From positions 18,501 through 82,500 of the forward strand of contig JAPFQT010000370.1 in assembly GCA_027627225.1 (NCBI GenBank): 64,000 nucleotides of DNA, in the 5' to 3' direction. This document shows positions 1 to 11,194 of this stretch, in pieces. Source of the DNA: Congeria kusceri. Its lineage: Eukaryota > Mollusca > Bivalvia > Myida > Dreissenidae. Position numbers and translations under genes: made by a program. The notes below the pieces were generated by a model that searched no databases, was not told where the DNA came from, and saw nothing but the letters and a program-made list of their open reading frames with translations. Within the stretch, counting starts at the first letter, position 1. Each line of letters starts with the position of its first letter.

Positions 1-768
1 CGAAATGGAGTCAGTCGACAATGGATGAGACAATAACCTGAGCTAAGTGTTATTTTGTGTTCTAAAGCAGTTACAAGATCCTTAACATATGTTACGTCTA
101 GGACTATGTATTTTACTGGATTGTAGCCACACATAAGTCACACAATTTATTTGCGATTTGATAAAAATACGTGCTCTCTAAACTGCTAAAAATTCCACTT
201 TCAAGTAATTCGGTTTCAATAACTCAGAGAGGCATGGCCATTTCAATTTTTAAGAAATAACTATTTAAACCAGAGTTCGTTATTGTAAATGCCTCTTTAG
301 CAGAGACGATAAACGATCTGACTACTTTCAGATGATTCACACGCACAACCGAGCTGGATGCAGACGACAATTTTGCTCCCATGACGCATGCGCAGGAAAC
401 CAATGGAGGACAACATGACAACGAAAACCAACTGATTCGACGGGCATGGGCAGTAAAAAAAACTTTGATTTTGAATAATCGTATAGAGCTATTGTATTTA
501 CTTTTGTTTTTATATGCGTTATACGCCTGAATATAATAAAAAGAATTATCATAGTTCTATATTCAGTAACTTTTAATTATGTTGTTTTAATGTTGATATA
601 TTTCGCCATACATTTATTCATACTGCGTGGCAGTAACGGTCAATACTCCAACAATGGAAGTATTGTAACCGTGATTGGTAACACTTGAGATTGGCAATTA
701 TCATGTTTTGTTTATTATAATTTTAGTAGCCATTGTAGCAGTCTTTAGCAGCACACAACAACGTCCAT
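1..768. repeat. Flank copy A of a repeated locus, upstream of the first 23-bp array
   Basis: This non-coding stretch is related by eye to DNA upstream of the later arrays. The block near 10-50 (GTCGACAATG then GAGCTAAGT) recurs near 3190-3250. The block at 115-215 (ACTGGATTGYAG, then a CGGTTT end) recurs at about 3385-3495. The block at 355-440 (GATGCAGACGACAA, then GCGCAGGAAACCAATGGA) recurs at about 3650-3770 and 4735-4855. The block at 625-690 recurs at about 3925-3990 and 4983-5065. The piece just before the array (CCATTGTAGCAGT) recurs at about 4090 and 5165. The order is conserved, which implies duplication of an entire locus. No gene is supported here. Confidence 0.7.
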
Positions 769-1946
769 TTGCCGAGGACAACCACACCCCGTTGCCAACA
801 ACAACCACACCCCGTTGCCAACAACAACACACCCCGTCGCCAACAACAACTTCACCCCGCTGCCAACAACAACATCCCGTTGCCGAGTACAACCATATCC
901 CGTTGCCAACAACAACCACTCCCCGTTGCCAGCATCAACCACACCGCGTTGCCAACAATAACCACACACCGTTGCAGAGGAAAACCACACCCCGTTGCCA
1001 ACAGCAACCACACCCCGTTGCAGAGGACAACCACACCCCGTTGCCGACGACATCACCCCGTTGCCAACAACAACACCCGTTACCGAGGACTATAACATCC
1101 CCGTTGCCAACAGCAGCAACACCCGTTGCCAACAACAACGACACCCGTTGCCTAGGACAACACTTTCCGTTGCTAACAACAACACCACGTTGCCAACAAC
1201 AACACCCCGTTACCAACAACAACAACACCCCGTTGCCGAAGACAAAACCCACGTTGCAGAGGACAACAAAACCCCTTTGCCAACAAAAACAACACCCTGT
1301 TACCGAGGAAAACAACACCTCGTTACCAACAATAACAGCACCCGTTTGCCAACAACAACCTCCCGTTGCCAACAACAACACCTCATTGCCGAGGACAATA
1401 ACAACCGGTTTCCAAGGACAACCACATCCCGTTGTCAACAACAACAACTCCGCGTTACCGAGGACAACAACACCCCGTCACCAGCAACAACAACCCGTTG
1501 CCTAGGACAACCACACCGCGTTGCTTAGACAACCACACCCCGTTGCCGAAGACAACCACACCCCGTTGCCGAAGACAACCACACCCCGTTGCCGAAGAAG
1601 AGCACACCCTGTTGCCGACGACAACTACACCCCGTTCTCGTCATCAACCACACCCCGTTGCCGACGACAACTACACCGCATTGCCGAGACAAACACACCC
1701 CGTTGCAGAGGACAACAACACCAGGTTGCCGAAGACAACCAAATCCTGTTTCCAAGGATAACCACACCCCGTTGCCGATGACACCCACACCACGTTGCCG
1801 AGGACAACTGCACCCTGTTGCCAAGGACAACAACACCCCGTTGACAACAACAACACCACGTTGCCGAGGACAATCACGCCCTGTTGCCGAGGACAATTAC
1901 ACACCGTTGCCGAGGACAATCATACCCCGCTGCCGCGACAACACAC
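769..1946. repeat. 23-bp minisatellite array 1 (CGTTGCC subfamily)
   Basis: About 50 tandem units of roughly 23 bp, with common indels, built on CCCGTTGCCAACAACAACC or CCCGTTGCCGAGGACAACC. The core is a CG-T-TGC-C start followed by a GAGGACAAC or AACAACAAC tail. The first kilobase is richer in the AACAACAAC form. From about 1500 the GAGGACAAC and GAAGACAAC forms dominate. Several overlapping open frames of 60-276 codons on both strands run across it. They contain only repeat-derived Pro/Thr/Gln or Val/Cys/Trp peptides and are not called as genes. Confidence 0.93.
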
Positions 1947-2940
1947 TTCGATTTAGACGATCTGTATACGGTGCAGTGGACAGCCGGAACTCGATGCAGT
2001 TTGCTGTTGTTTGCTATACAATATATTTTCCTGCTTCATACGGCAGTACAATATTATTTTGTTTTGGCACAAGACAAAATCATAGTTTTAGTTGAATACT
2101 CCTGATAAAAATTTCACTTCTTTTTTTAATACAGAAATAATTGCTTGTTTCAAACCTCCACATTTATACGTCATGTGATGCAAAAATACAGCGTTCATCG
2201 GTCTCCTATAGATGCTTTCTTCCGTTTCCGGGCCGCGAAGTTGACAAGTTTCATCGATCTCGTGCAAACGCATTTCCGGCTTCGACGCTGCTTCTGTTTC
2301 CAAACGATTGCGGGAAAGAGACCGGTTGCTATTGGAAACCAGGAACAGATAAGTCATAACGGCATCACGTATTTACGTAATTTGCAAGCCTAGGTTTGTA
2401 TTAAAGTCACTGCTTCTCAAATTAAAAAAAAAAAAATTATTTCCGGAAAATGTTTAATAAATTTTAACTAGAAATGGTGACATTTTCTTATTATTAATTT
2501 TTTATTTGAACTATATTAATTTAAAAGTCGGAAAAGAGGAGTGTTTGTTTCTGTGAATTCTCAATCCAAGGCCCGGTCAAACCAGGCGCCAAGATGGAAA
2601 GGGCGCCCCCACCCTGCCGTCTGGTTTGTCAGGGTCATGAACTTGGAGTTCAAAAGAATAAATACCACTCTTTTTTGATGATCAAAACATTGGGGTTGAC
2701 AAAACCTTTAAAATACTTGCGTCCAAAGTTTTAGTTGCCGTTTGCGTTAATTATAATAATTACAATACAAGTAATAATAATAAACTGTAAATTAATGTTC
2801 TATATCAAGGAACACAATGTCATATAAAACAAAACTGTGGCATGCAATAACAATATAAAATAAATTATATATATTTTTTTATTTCAGCGTTTTATAAGAC
2901 GTATTTTTCAAGTTATTGATATGCTGCAGAAGTGTCGTTT
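1947..2940. other. Non-coding AT-rich spacer
   Basis: About 1 kb between array 1 and the degenerate array 2. It has an A-run near 2424 and a GC-richer patch at 2565-2640 (AAGGCCCGGTCAAACC, then a CCCCCACCCTGCC run). Short open frames at 2141-2393 have no splice or domain support. I see no gene, RNA or clear repeat here. Confidence 0.5.
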
Positions 2941-3230
2941 GGCTCCATGCGGACGACAACTAGATCTTGGTGCAGACGACAGTGGATGGCGACGATAACG
3001 CGAGCTAAGTTAAATTCTTAAACTGTTGATTAGAATTTTTAGGCGATGCTTAAGTCAACAAGAGCTCTATGCAGACGACATCCTAGCACGATGCAGACAA
3101 CATTCCGGCCACGATGCAGACGACATTCCGGGCACGATGCAGACGACATTCCGGGCAAAATGCAGACGACAATCGGAGTTGGAGGCAGGCGACAACCAGA
3201 AGCCAAATTCAGTCGACAATGAATGACAAC
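2941..3230. repeat. 23-bp minisatellite array 2, degenerate and short
   Basis: Two clusters (2941-3005 and about 3060-3225) carry the ATGCAGACGACA core with diverged linkers such as TTCCGGGCACG. A unit near 3040-3080 is missing or decayed. The cluster ends in GTCGACAATGAATGACAAC and GAGCTAAG, the same junction seen at the window start. The 66-codon open frame at 3026-3226 is repeat-derived. Confidence 0.8.
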
Positions 3231-4124
3231 AAACCACGAGCTAAGTTTTATTTTTAGGTTAGAAAGCAGTAAATTACAACTTTATAGGATCCCAAAGTAT
3301 AGGATTCCGATGTTTCAATTTTTGCCCCATTTAAAAGATGCTTGCCTCTATTTTCAAAATTTAAACTGTTAAATATATGAATCTCACTGGATTGCAGTCA
3401 CCCGTTATATACAATAAATGCATTCGCGTTTAGGACAAAAGTACATGCTGTCGGTATATTACCTGTTTAAATGTTAAAGTAATCCGGTTTTACGACTCAT
3501 TAAATAGACTGGAGACGTGTCGGTTAGAACAACAAACCTTTCAAGCCAGAGTCCATTATGCGAAATTTTTCTTTTAGCAGAAGATCAATTTGAAATACGG
3601 CCTTTCAGATTATGCAGGTAAGAAACAGACCACGATGTCTTCTTTCAAACGATGCAGACGACAAACAGAGCTGAATGAAGATGATGACCATGCCTCAATG
3701 ACGACAATGCGCAGGAAACCAATGGATGACAACAACATGGCAACGGAAAACAAGAGATTTGACTAGCATGAACGGTAAAAAGTTTGTTTTGTGTTAAACT
3801 GTATTCACCCTTTTAATCACGAGGTTATATATTAAAATACCAGTTTTGCGGAATAGTAACTGTAAAGATGAGAAATTTCAGTGATTTCAAAAATTTCAGA
3901 AATTTCAAATTTAATAAAACAAATGAATGGCAGTAAAAATAAATACACTCGCAATGAAAGTACTGTTGTTATGGTGGCAATAAAAACAGAAGCATATTGT
4001 TTTTATATTGCAGAAATATATCTAAATGTCATACAATATTTTCGTTTAAAATGAGTTCCAATTGCAAATAATTTCAGCAATAAATTAGCCAATGTAGCAG
4101 TGTTTATCAACATACAACAACTAG
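3231..4124. repeat. Flank copy B of the repeated locus
   Basis: This is the counterpart of positions 40-768, with the same order of blocks. They include an ACTGGATTGCAGTCAC block near 3388, a GATGCAGACGACAAACAGAG block near 3650, GCGCAGGAAACCAATGGATG near 3710, an ATGGCAGTAA block near 3925, and TTAGCCAATGTAGCAGT just before the array. It has no open frame with coding character. Confidence 0.7.
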
Positions 4125-4750
4125 ACCACGATGCAGACAACATACAGACCACGATGCAGACAACATACAGACCACGATGCAGACAACAAACAGACATCGA
4201 TGCAGACAACATACAGACCACGATGCAGACAACATACAGACCAAGATGCAGACAACATACAGACCACGATGCAGACAACATACAGACCACGATGCAGACA
4301 ACATACAGACCAAGATGCAGACAACATACAGACCACGATGCAGACAACATACAGACCACGATGCAGACAACATACAGACCAAGATGCAGACAACATACAG
4401 ACCAAGATGCAGACAACATATAGACCAAGATGCAGACAACATACAGACCACGATGCAGACAACATATAGACCAAGATGCAGACAACATACAGACCACGAT
4501 GCAGACAACAAACAGACCTCGATGCAGACAACATACAGACCACGATGCAGACAACAGCCATACCACGATGCAGACAACAAACAGACCACAATGCAGACAA
4601 GAAACAGACAAAGATACTGACAACAAACAGACCTTGATGCTGACAACAATCAGACCACGATTCGATGAAGACAACAAACAGACCAAGATGCAGACAACAA
4701 CCAGACCACGATACCTTATTTCAGACGATGCAGACGACAAACCGAGCTGG
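4125..4750. repeat. 23-bp minisatellite array 3 (ACATACAGACCACG subfamily)
   Basis: About 27 units with a very regular 23-bp period, core ATGCAGACAACATACAGACC followed by ACG or AAG. This is the most homogeneous array in the window, which suggests recent amplification. Because 23 is not a multiple of three, each reading frame cycles through all registers and gives a 23-residue period. Overlapping frames of 107-280 codons on both strands are all products of this. From about 4600 the units decay (GACAAGAAACAG, GATACTGACAAC) before the shared flank resumes. Confidence 0.95.
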
Positions 4751-5189
4751 ATGCAGACGACGATCTTGCCTCCATGACGACAATGGGCAGGAAACCAATA
4801 GATGACAACAACATGCCAACGAAGATCAAGCGATTTGACCAGCATGGACGGTAAAGAGTTTGTTTTATGTTAAATTCAATTTTCCCGTTTAGACACGTGG
4901 TAATATAATAAAATCCTTGATATGCGGAAGTGTAACTTTAATGATGAGAAATTTCAGTAATTCTTTTAATTCTAATAAAACGGATGACAGTAACAATCAA
5001 TACATTCGCAATGGAAGTACTGTAGTTGTGATTTAGGTCACCATAAGTATGGTGGTAATAAAAACAAAAGCATATTTTCATTTAGAAGAAGTAGTTCTTT
5101 GTCATAAAATATTTTCGTTTAATATTTTAGTTTCCAATTGCAAATAATTTCAGCAATAAATTAGCCAATGTAGCAGTTTATGCAGCAAA
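4751..5189. repeat. Flank copy C of the repeated locus
   Basis: A shorter copy of the flank seen at about 340-768 and 3650-4124. It has GGCAGGAAACCAATAGATG near 4790, a GACCAGCATGGACGGTAAA block near 4838, ATGACAGTAACAATCAATAC near 4984, and TTAGCCAATGTAGCAGT just before the array. Copies B and C look more alike than either is to A. No gene is seen. Confidence 0.72.
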
Positions 5190-7060
5190 CAACAACTAGA
5201 CCACGATGCAGACAACAAACAGACCACGATGCAGACAACAAACATACCATAATGCAGACACCATACAGACCACGATACAGACAAAAAACAGACCACGATG
5301 CTGACAACAAACAGATTACGATGCAGACAACAAACAGACCCGCTGACATAAAAAATATCACGATGAAGACAACAAACAGACCACGGTGCAGACAACAAAC
5401 AGACCATGATGCAGACAACAAACATATTACGATGCAGACAACAAACAGACCACGTTGCAATCAACAAACAGACCACGATGCAGACAACAAACAGACTATG
5501 ATGCAGACAACAAACAGACCACGATGAAGACAACAAACAGACCACGATGAAGACAACAAACAGACCACGATGAAGGTAAGAAACAGTCAACGATGCAGAC
5601 AACAAACAGATCACGATGCAGACAACAAACAGACCATATGAAGACAAAAACAGACCAGATAAAAATAACAAACATACTACGATGCAGACAAAAAACAGAC
5701 CATGACGCAGACAACAAATTGACAACGATGCAGACAACAAACAGACCACGATGCTGACAACAAACAGACCACGATGCTGACAACAAACAAACCACGATGC
5801 TGACAACAAACAGACCACGATGCAGACAACAAACAGACCTTGATGCTGACAACAAACAGACCAGATAAAGACAACAAACAGACCACGATGCTGACAACAA
5901 ACAGACCACGATGCTGATAACAAACAGACCACGATGCTGACAACAAACAGGCCACGATGCTGACAACAAACAGACCACGATGCAGACAACAAACAGACCA
6001 CGATGCTGACAACAAACAGACCAGATAAAGACAACGCACAGACCATATGGAGCAACAACAAACAAACCATGATGCAGACAACAAACAGACCACGATGAAG
6101 ACAACAAACAGACCACGATGCTGACAACAAACAGACCATCATGCTGACAACAAACAGACCACGATGCAGACAACAAACGAACCACGATGCTGACAAAAAA
6201 CAGACCACGATGCTGACAACAATTAGACTCAGATGCAGACAACAAATAGACCACGATGCAGACAACAAACAGACCATGACGCTGACACCAAACAAACCAT
6301 GATGAAGACAACAGCCAGGCAACGATGAAGACAACAAACATACCACGATGCTGACAACAAACAGACCATGACGCTGACAACTAACAGACCATATGAAGAC
6401 AAAAAACAGACCAGAAAGAGACATCAAACATACCACGATGCAGACAACAAACAAACCATGATGCAGACAACAAAGAGACAACGACGCAGACAACAAACAG
6501 ACCACGATGCAGACAACAAACAGACCACGATGCCGAAAACAAACAAACCACGATGCTGACAACAAACAGACCACGATGCAGATAACAAACAGACCATGAT
6601 GCTGACAACAAACAGACCAGATAAAGACAACAAACAGACCATATGCAGCCAACAAACAAACCATGATGCAGACAAAAAAACAGACCACGATGAAGACAAC
6701 AAACAGACCACGATGCTGGCGACCATGATGCTGACAACAGACCACGATGCAGACAACAAACAGACCACGATGAAGACAACAAACAGACCACGATGCTGAC
6801 GACCATGATGCTGACAACAAACAGACCACGATGCAGACAACAAACGGACCACGGATGCAGACAACAAACGGACCACGATGCTGGCAAAAAACAGACCACG
6901 ATGCTGACAACAATTAGACTCAGATGCCAACAACAAACAGACCACGATGCAGACAATAAACAGACCACGATGCAGACAACAAACAGACCACGATGCAGAC
7001 AACAAAGACATGTAGAAACTAACAACCAAACCCGATGAGGACGACCAGAACTCGATGCAG
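5190..7060. repeat. 23-bp minisatellite array 4, longest, with higher-order repeats
   Basis: About 80 units of 23 bp, core GATGCAGACAACAAACAGAC. Variants replace GCAG with GCTG or GAAG. GCTG units cluster at about 5740-6050. Rare marker units recur. ACCAGATAAAGACAAC followed by ACCATATG occurs near 6020 and 6615, with related forms near 5645, 5860 and 6395. CAATTAGACTCAGATGC occurs near 6222 and 6911, about 690 bp or 30 units apart. This points to segmental duplication inside the array. The minus-strand open frame 5150-6913 (587 codons, Val/Cys/Leu/Ser/Trp-rich, 23-residue period) reflects a stop-free repeat and is not called as a gene. Confidence 0.95.
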
Positions 7061-8244
7061 ACGAGAAACAGATTTTGATTCAGAAGACAACCGAAAAACA
7101 ACAGACCATACATGCAAGTATGGCAGTGTTTATACGTTTTACCTGTTTCTCATTAGGATTATGAAATGTAAAGCTTTGAAATAAAATGTAAACCTTTAAA
7201 ATGAAATATAAAGATTTGATTTGCGTATGAGTGATATATATTTTGTTTGTTTTCATTCTTCTGTATTTCAGTATTCCATTAAAATGACCAATCGCTATTA
7301 CAAGATAATAAAAAGATTATTATTGTTTGTATTTACACGTACGCGAGCATGATGGCAGACGACAATCGGAGCTCGACGCCGACCAGCTCCATCCACTGTC
7401 CCCACTTACTCGGTGCGCATGCGCAGAAGACTGGTCTAGGACAGTTGGACAGCTGATTCATTGTAGCAAGTCTATTTTCTTTCAGCGCAATTCACATACC
7501 GGTATGCTTCATACCCACATGTCATAGCGACTGTACAGAAATTAAGAATTAAACTGAATAGATTTGACGTACAAGTAAAATTTTGTTATGTACGTCGGAA
7601 ATAAAAAAAACACCGTGTTATGTTAACTGCAATTAACAATAACGCTTCATGCCTTTGTTCATTTCAATAAGTTTTACCGTTTGCGTAAACGCATACGAAT
7701 ACAGTGTTTTGAAGTTTGCGCTGTACGACACAAAATAGAATGTGCTGCATTTTCTCAGCCGCTCGTTGTTACTTTCATAAAAGTTACTTATATGTTTAAA
7801 GTCTTGAACCTGACAGAAGAAAGGAGAGACAGACTGATGGCACGCACACACGGACAGTCCGCCCCCCACGACTAACTGCATTGTGCAGCAGAAGCTGTCA
7901 CTTCCGCATTGGTCTTACCAGCCACCTACGAAGCTGTTCTAGTCGCAAAACCACTAACTGTTGGGGCGCAGTATCCATTTATAGAAATAAACGATGCAGG
8001 TACATAAAATAAACTGTTTTAGTAACTCGAAGGTTTTACAAATGATTCCAGTGTGGCTAAATGCAAATGACAAGCTTTTTAAGTTTTAACGTTTTCTTTT
8101 ATGCGCAGTTTAACATCATATAACAGCGTTTTACGAATGTATTAATAACATAATTATTCAGGACTATGCTCTACTTTTGTTTCGTTGCGTCGAAAAAATG
8201 TATGTAACGATACTTACAAATAATTATGATGGTGGTCATAGTGT
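7061..8244. other. Non-coding spacer with 23-mer remnants
   Basis: The stretch is AT-rich with no supported gene. At about 7345-7385 GATGGCAGACGACAATCGG and CTCGACGCCGACC look like decayed 23-mer units, followed by GTGCGCATGCGCAGAAGAC. That last piece resembles the CGCATGCGCAGG motif in flank A near 383. Short frames at 7327-7527 and 7633-7881 have no splice or domain support. Confidence 0.45.
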
Positions 8245-8362
8245 ACGGTGTTCCGTTAGGGCTTCTCGTGATTTCGCTCTGTCGTATGTGTTTTGGCGTT
8301 CTCGCGCTTGTTATCCAAACGTCGATATTACGAAACAACGAGAGGCCCTAACGGAACACCGT
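8245..8362. mobile_element. 118-bp MITE-like element with 24-bp terminal inverted repeats
   Basis: The left end reads ACGGTGTTCCGTTAGGGC. The right end reads GCCCTAACGGAACACCGT, its reverse complement. With one mismatch the inverted match extends to about 24 bp (TCTCG inside on the left, CGAGA on the right). The 70-bp interior is non-coding. The form is a miniature inverted-repeat transposable element. The superfamily is not assigned because the target duplication is unclear. Confidence 0.75.
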
Positions 8363-8604
8363 TATTGTGCCTTTTTAATGTTTAGGTATGATATTGTAAT
8401 GTTAATACTTTAGTCTATTTATGTTTGGTTGCTAATGAGAGGATAATCCATTTACAGAAACTTAAGGGGAATCGTGATTTTCGATTTATAAACTGGTTGT
8501 AATTGTCGGTATTTAAGTCGTCTAATTTACCTGTATCGATTCGTCCATGTTTATAACGATTCTCGCTTGCATTTTACCGACTGTAGTGATGATTATGACA
8601 AGTG

Positions 8605-8868
8605 CTTTCAATGCAGACTAACAACCAGACCCTGATGCCGACAACAAACAGAAAACGTTGCCGACGACAAACGGGACGATGCAGGCGACAACCAGCGGAC
8701 GATGCCTGCGACAACCAGCGGGCCATGTTGGCGTCAACTGGCGGACCATGTCGGCGTCAACCAGCGGACGATGTCGGCGACAACCAGCGGACGATGCCGA
8801 CAACAACCAGCGGACGATGCCGACAACAACAGGAGATGCCGACAACCAGCGGACGATGCCGTCGACAA
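8605..8868. repeat. 23-bp minisatellite array 5 (CCAGCGGACGATG subfamily)
   Basis: About 11 units of 23 bp with core GACAACCAGCGGACGATGCC. Early units are closer to array 4 (GATGCCGACAACAAACAG) and later ones are GC-richer. It lies about 1.5 kb beyond array 4. The recognisable flank seen at arrays 1, 3 and 4 is absent, so it may be a separate seeding of the same 23-mer. The ORFs here are repeat by-products. Confidence 0.9.
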
Positions 8869-9646
8869 AAAGGTAAACTTTTTTTTTATTTTTAACAATT
8901 CACATTTAATATAGCTTCATTTGTTTAATTTATGTGAAGACTACCTGTAGAAAACTATTGATCATGTGTCAATAATTTGCAGGTTTATAAACAGTTGTAA
9001 GAATGCGATGTCATGCAATGGCGTCCACTATTTAAAGTTGGTACAATTTTTATTTGATAATCAAGTGAATGTTTAATAATTAAGCACGGCTTCATCTTGT
9101 ATGGCGGTGGTGGTGCTGCTGCTGCTGACTGTGATGAGGATGCTGCTGCTGATGATGATGTTGATGATGATGATGATGTTGATGATGGTTGAAATTCGTG
9201 TTCATCTATATTATTTTTTGCAGAAATACCCTAAAAGAGAAACACAACTGAGTCTCGACCAAAAAGTTGGAAGAACAACAAGTGATCGAACACTGTCACT
9301 TGAAGGACAACACATGATCGGTGCGTCATAGGAAATCCGACAGTTAATTCTGTAACACTTCGAAAATGTAAGAACAAGCATTGATCGATAGTTCAAAGAA
9401 AAAGACAACTCTAGACTTGTGACATTACATATTGAACATGTTCTTAACATTTGTGTAACAAGAGAATATGGGATTGTAAATACGGAAAGATATTGAAACA
9501 ATCATGTCTACTAAAAATGTAGCAAAATTTATAATTGCTAAAAATTTGTGTTTGCTACTTTAGATATTTGTTCTATCATACGTTCGACGTGTTTATTATT
9601 ACAACTTCAGCATTTATGATATTCAAAAGTTGTGATATAGACGATA
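8869..9646. repeat. AT-rich spacer with a GGT/CTG/GATGAT trinucleotide run
   Basis: Positions 9098-9190 are a compound triplet repeat (GGTGGTGGTG, CTGCTGCTGCTG, then GATGATGATG). The rest is unremarkable AT-rich DNA. The 76-codon frame at 9101-9331 begins inside the triplet run and is Met/Leu/Val-rich because of it, so no gene is called. Confidence 0.6.
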
Positions 9647-9799
9647 TTTGTTTAATGCAGTGTAAGATCTTATTTTATTTCATGAGTTGTCATAGAAACA
9701 GATCTAATATTTTCACGAGTGGCGCGGCCACAAGTGAAAATATCTAGGTTCGATGACCACGAATAAAGTAAAATACGACCTTACACTGTATTAAACAAA
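9647..9799. mobile_element. Near-complete palindrome (fold-back element)
   Basis: The two halves are inverted copies. TTTGTTTAATGCAGTGTAAG at the left matches CTTACACTGTATTAAACAAA at the right. The match continues through ATTTTATTT and AAAGTAAAAT and ends at a central palindrome, TATTTTCACGAGTGG and CCACAAGTGAAAATA, around a GCGCGGCC core. The transcript would fold into a hairpin of about 70 bp. The arrangement is typical of fold-back or MITE DNA. It carries no ORF of its own. Confidence 0.8.
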
Positions 9800-10990
9800 T
9801 TTTCTTTTTATTTCATGCTTTTGAACGATAAATAAAAAAATGAGCGAGATATGCTGGAGCGTCACAAGTTTTTATGTATTATTACGTCATAAATATGACG
9901 TCATTATGATTCCAAAATTGTCGATCACTGTTGTGGTGGGAAAATAGTGCCACTCTTACTGCGTCGTTGTCGCTTAATTATCTTTGTAATGAATTTTACT
10001 GTGTGTTTTCTGTTGTTTAAAAGGCCTGTGCTTACACTGACGATTGGGGTATTCAAATACTTTCAAAAAATAAACATACAGTAGTTAAAAGTAGCTCCAT
10101 ATAACCAAGAGTGAAATGACCAAACGTTATCATTTCACTCGACCTAGAGTGAAATGATCGGGTTATCATTCACTTTTATTCTCCACTCATTCACCGCATA
10201 GCATGAAATAAAACTTTTTGTTTTACAATTGTATGCAATTTTAGGCTGTTTGAACAATTCAACGTGACAATAACATGTTCCTAGTTAATCAATAATATAA
10301 TTAATTAATATAATATATATAAATTAATATAAGTAATACTTTTATTTATTTATACGTTACTAATGGCTTGCATTAAAGATTAAAGACACCGAATCCGTAT
10401 TGAATATGAACACTTTCAACAATTGATATGTATGTAGAGATTCAAAAATTTCCAAACAAAAGCATATAGCTTTTGACGCCTTGTCAAAATTTAAACGTTT
10501 TTTAAATGGTGAATTGTTCAATTCAATTGTTTACATGGTTGGCGGTTTTTGTTGTTGTTGTTGTTTTTTTTTTATTAAGTAAAATTGTTAAATCTTACGT
10601 TTACGGAATAGTATACGAACGAAGACAATTATGTTGAGTGAATGTTTAATTGCGTTCACATAACACTATTTTTAAAAGTTATTTTTATTCTTAATGCAGA
10701 TTTTGTGGCTTTAATTACACGCTGACATTTTAGCTGTGTAATACTTTCTTACTTTTAGTATTCCCATCAATATGAACGTTAAATATTTTTTATCCGTGAA
10801 CCGATTAAATACAAATTAATGAAACAATACAAGTACTAAGCTGCTGCCAACAACACAACCAAACCAGCAACATATTTGGCCATGACAATGAACTTTTTGC
10901 GTTAACTACAACATCAATTACAACAGCAACAGCTACTTTTTCTACACTAACAATCTATTACGATCATAACGTCTGCTAACACTAATTATG
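9800..10990. other. AT-rich non-coding DNA with twin hairpins at 10109-10176
   Basis: GAGTGAAATGA is followed by TCATTTCACTC at 10109-10140, and AGAGTGAAATGAT by ATCATTCACTTT at 10146-10176. This makes two adjacent stem-loops that are also related to one another. A GTTGTTGTTGTTG run occurs near 10550. No gene is visible in the rest. Confidence 0.5.
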
Positions 10991-11009
10991 CTTCCATTAA
11001 CATCGACCT

Positions 11010-11148
11010 TAGCTGCTGCTGCTGCTGCTACTACTACTGATGCTATTTAAACTTCTACAACTGCTGCTGAAACTGCCGATGTAGCTACTACAGTTACTAC
11101 TGCTGTAGTTCCAAATACTATTGCTACAATATAACATATAATAATGAA

Positions 11149-11194
<46 letters not shown>

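Noticed and set aside
675..1505. 276-codon Pro/Thr/Gln-rich plus-strand frame with a hydrophobic N-terminus resembling a signal peptide
   Set aside because: The hydrophobic part is 20-odd residues of flank and the rest is 23-mer translation. Arrays 3 and 4 lack a matching in-frame start although they share the flank.
4125..4750. CRISPR-like regular repeat
   Set aside because: Units are directly contiguous without unique spacers, the genome is animal-like and no cas genes are present.
5150..6913. 587-codon minus-strand open frame
   Set aside because: It is a read-through of the stop-free 23-bp unit. The same region is open in other frames, and residues repeat every 23 positions with no conserved start or domain.
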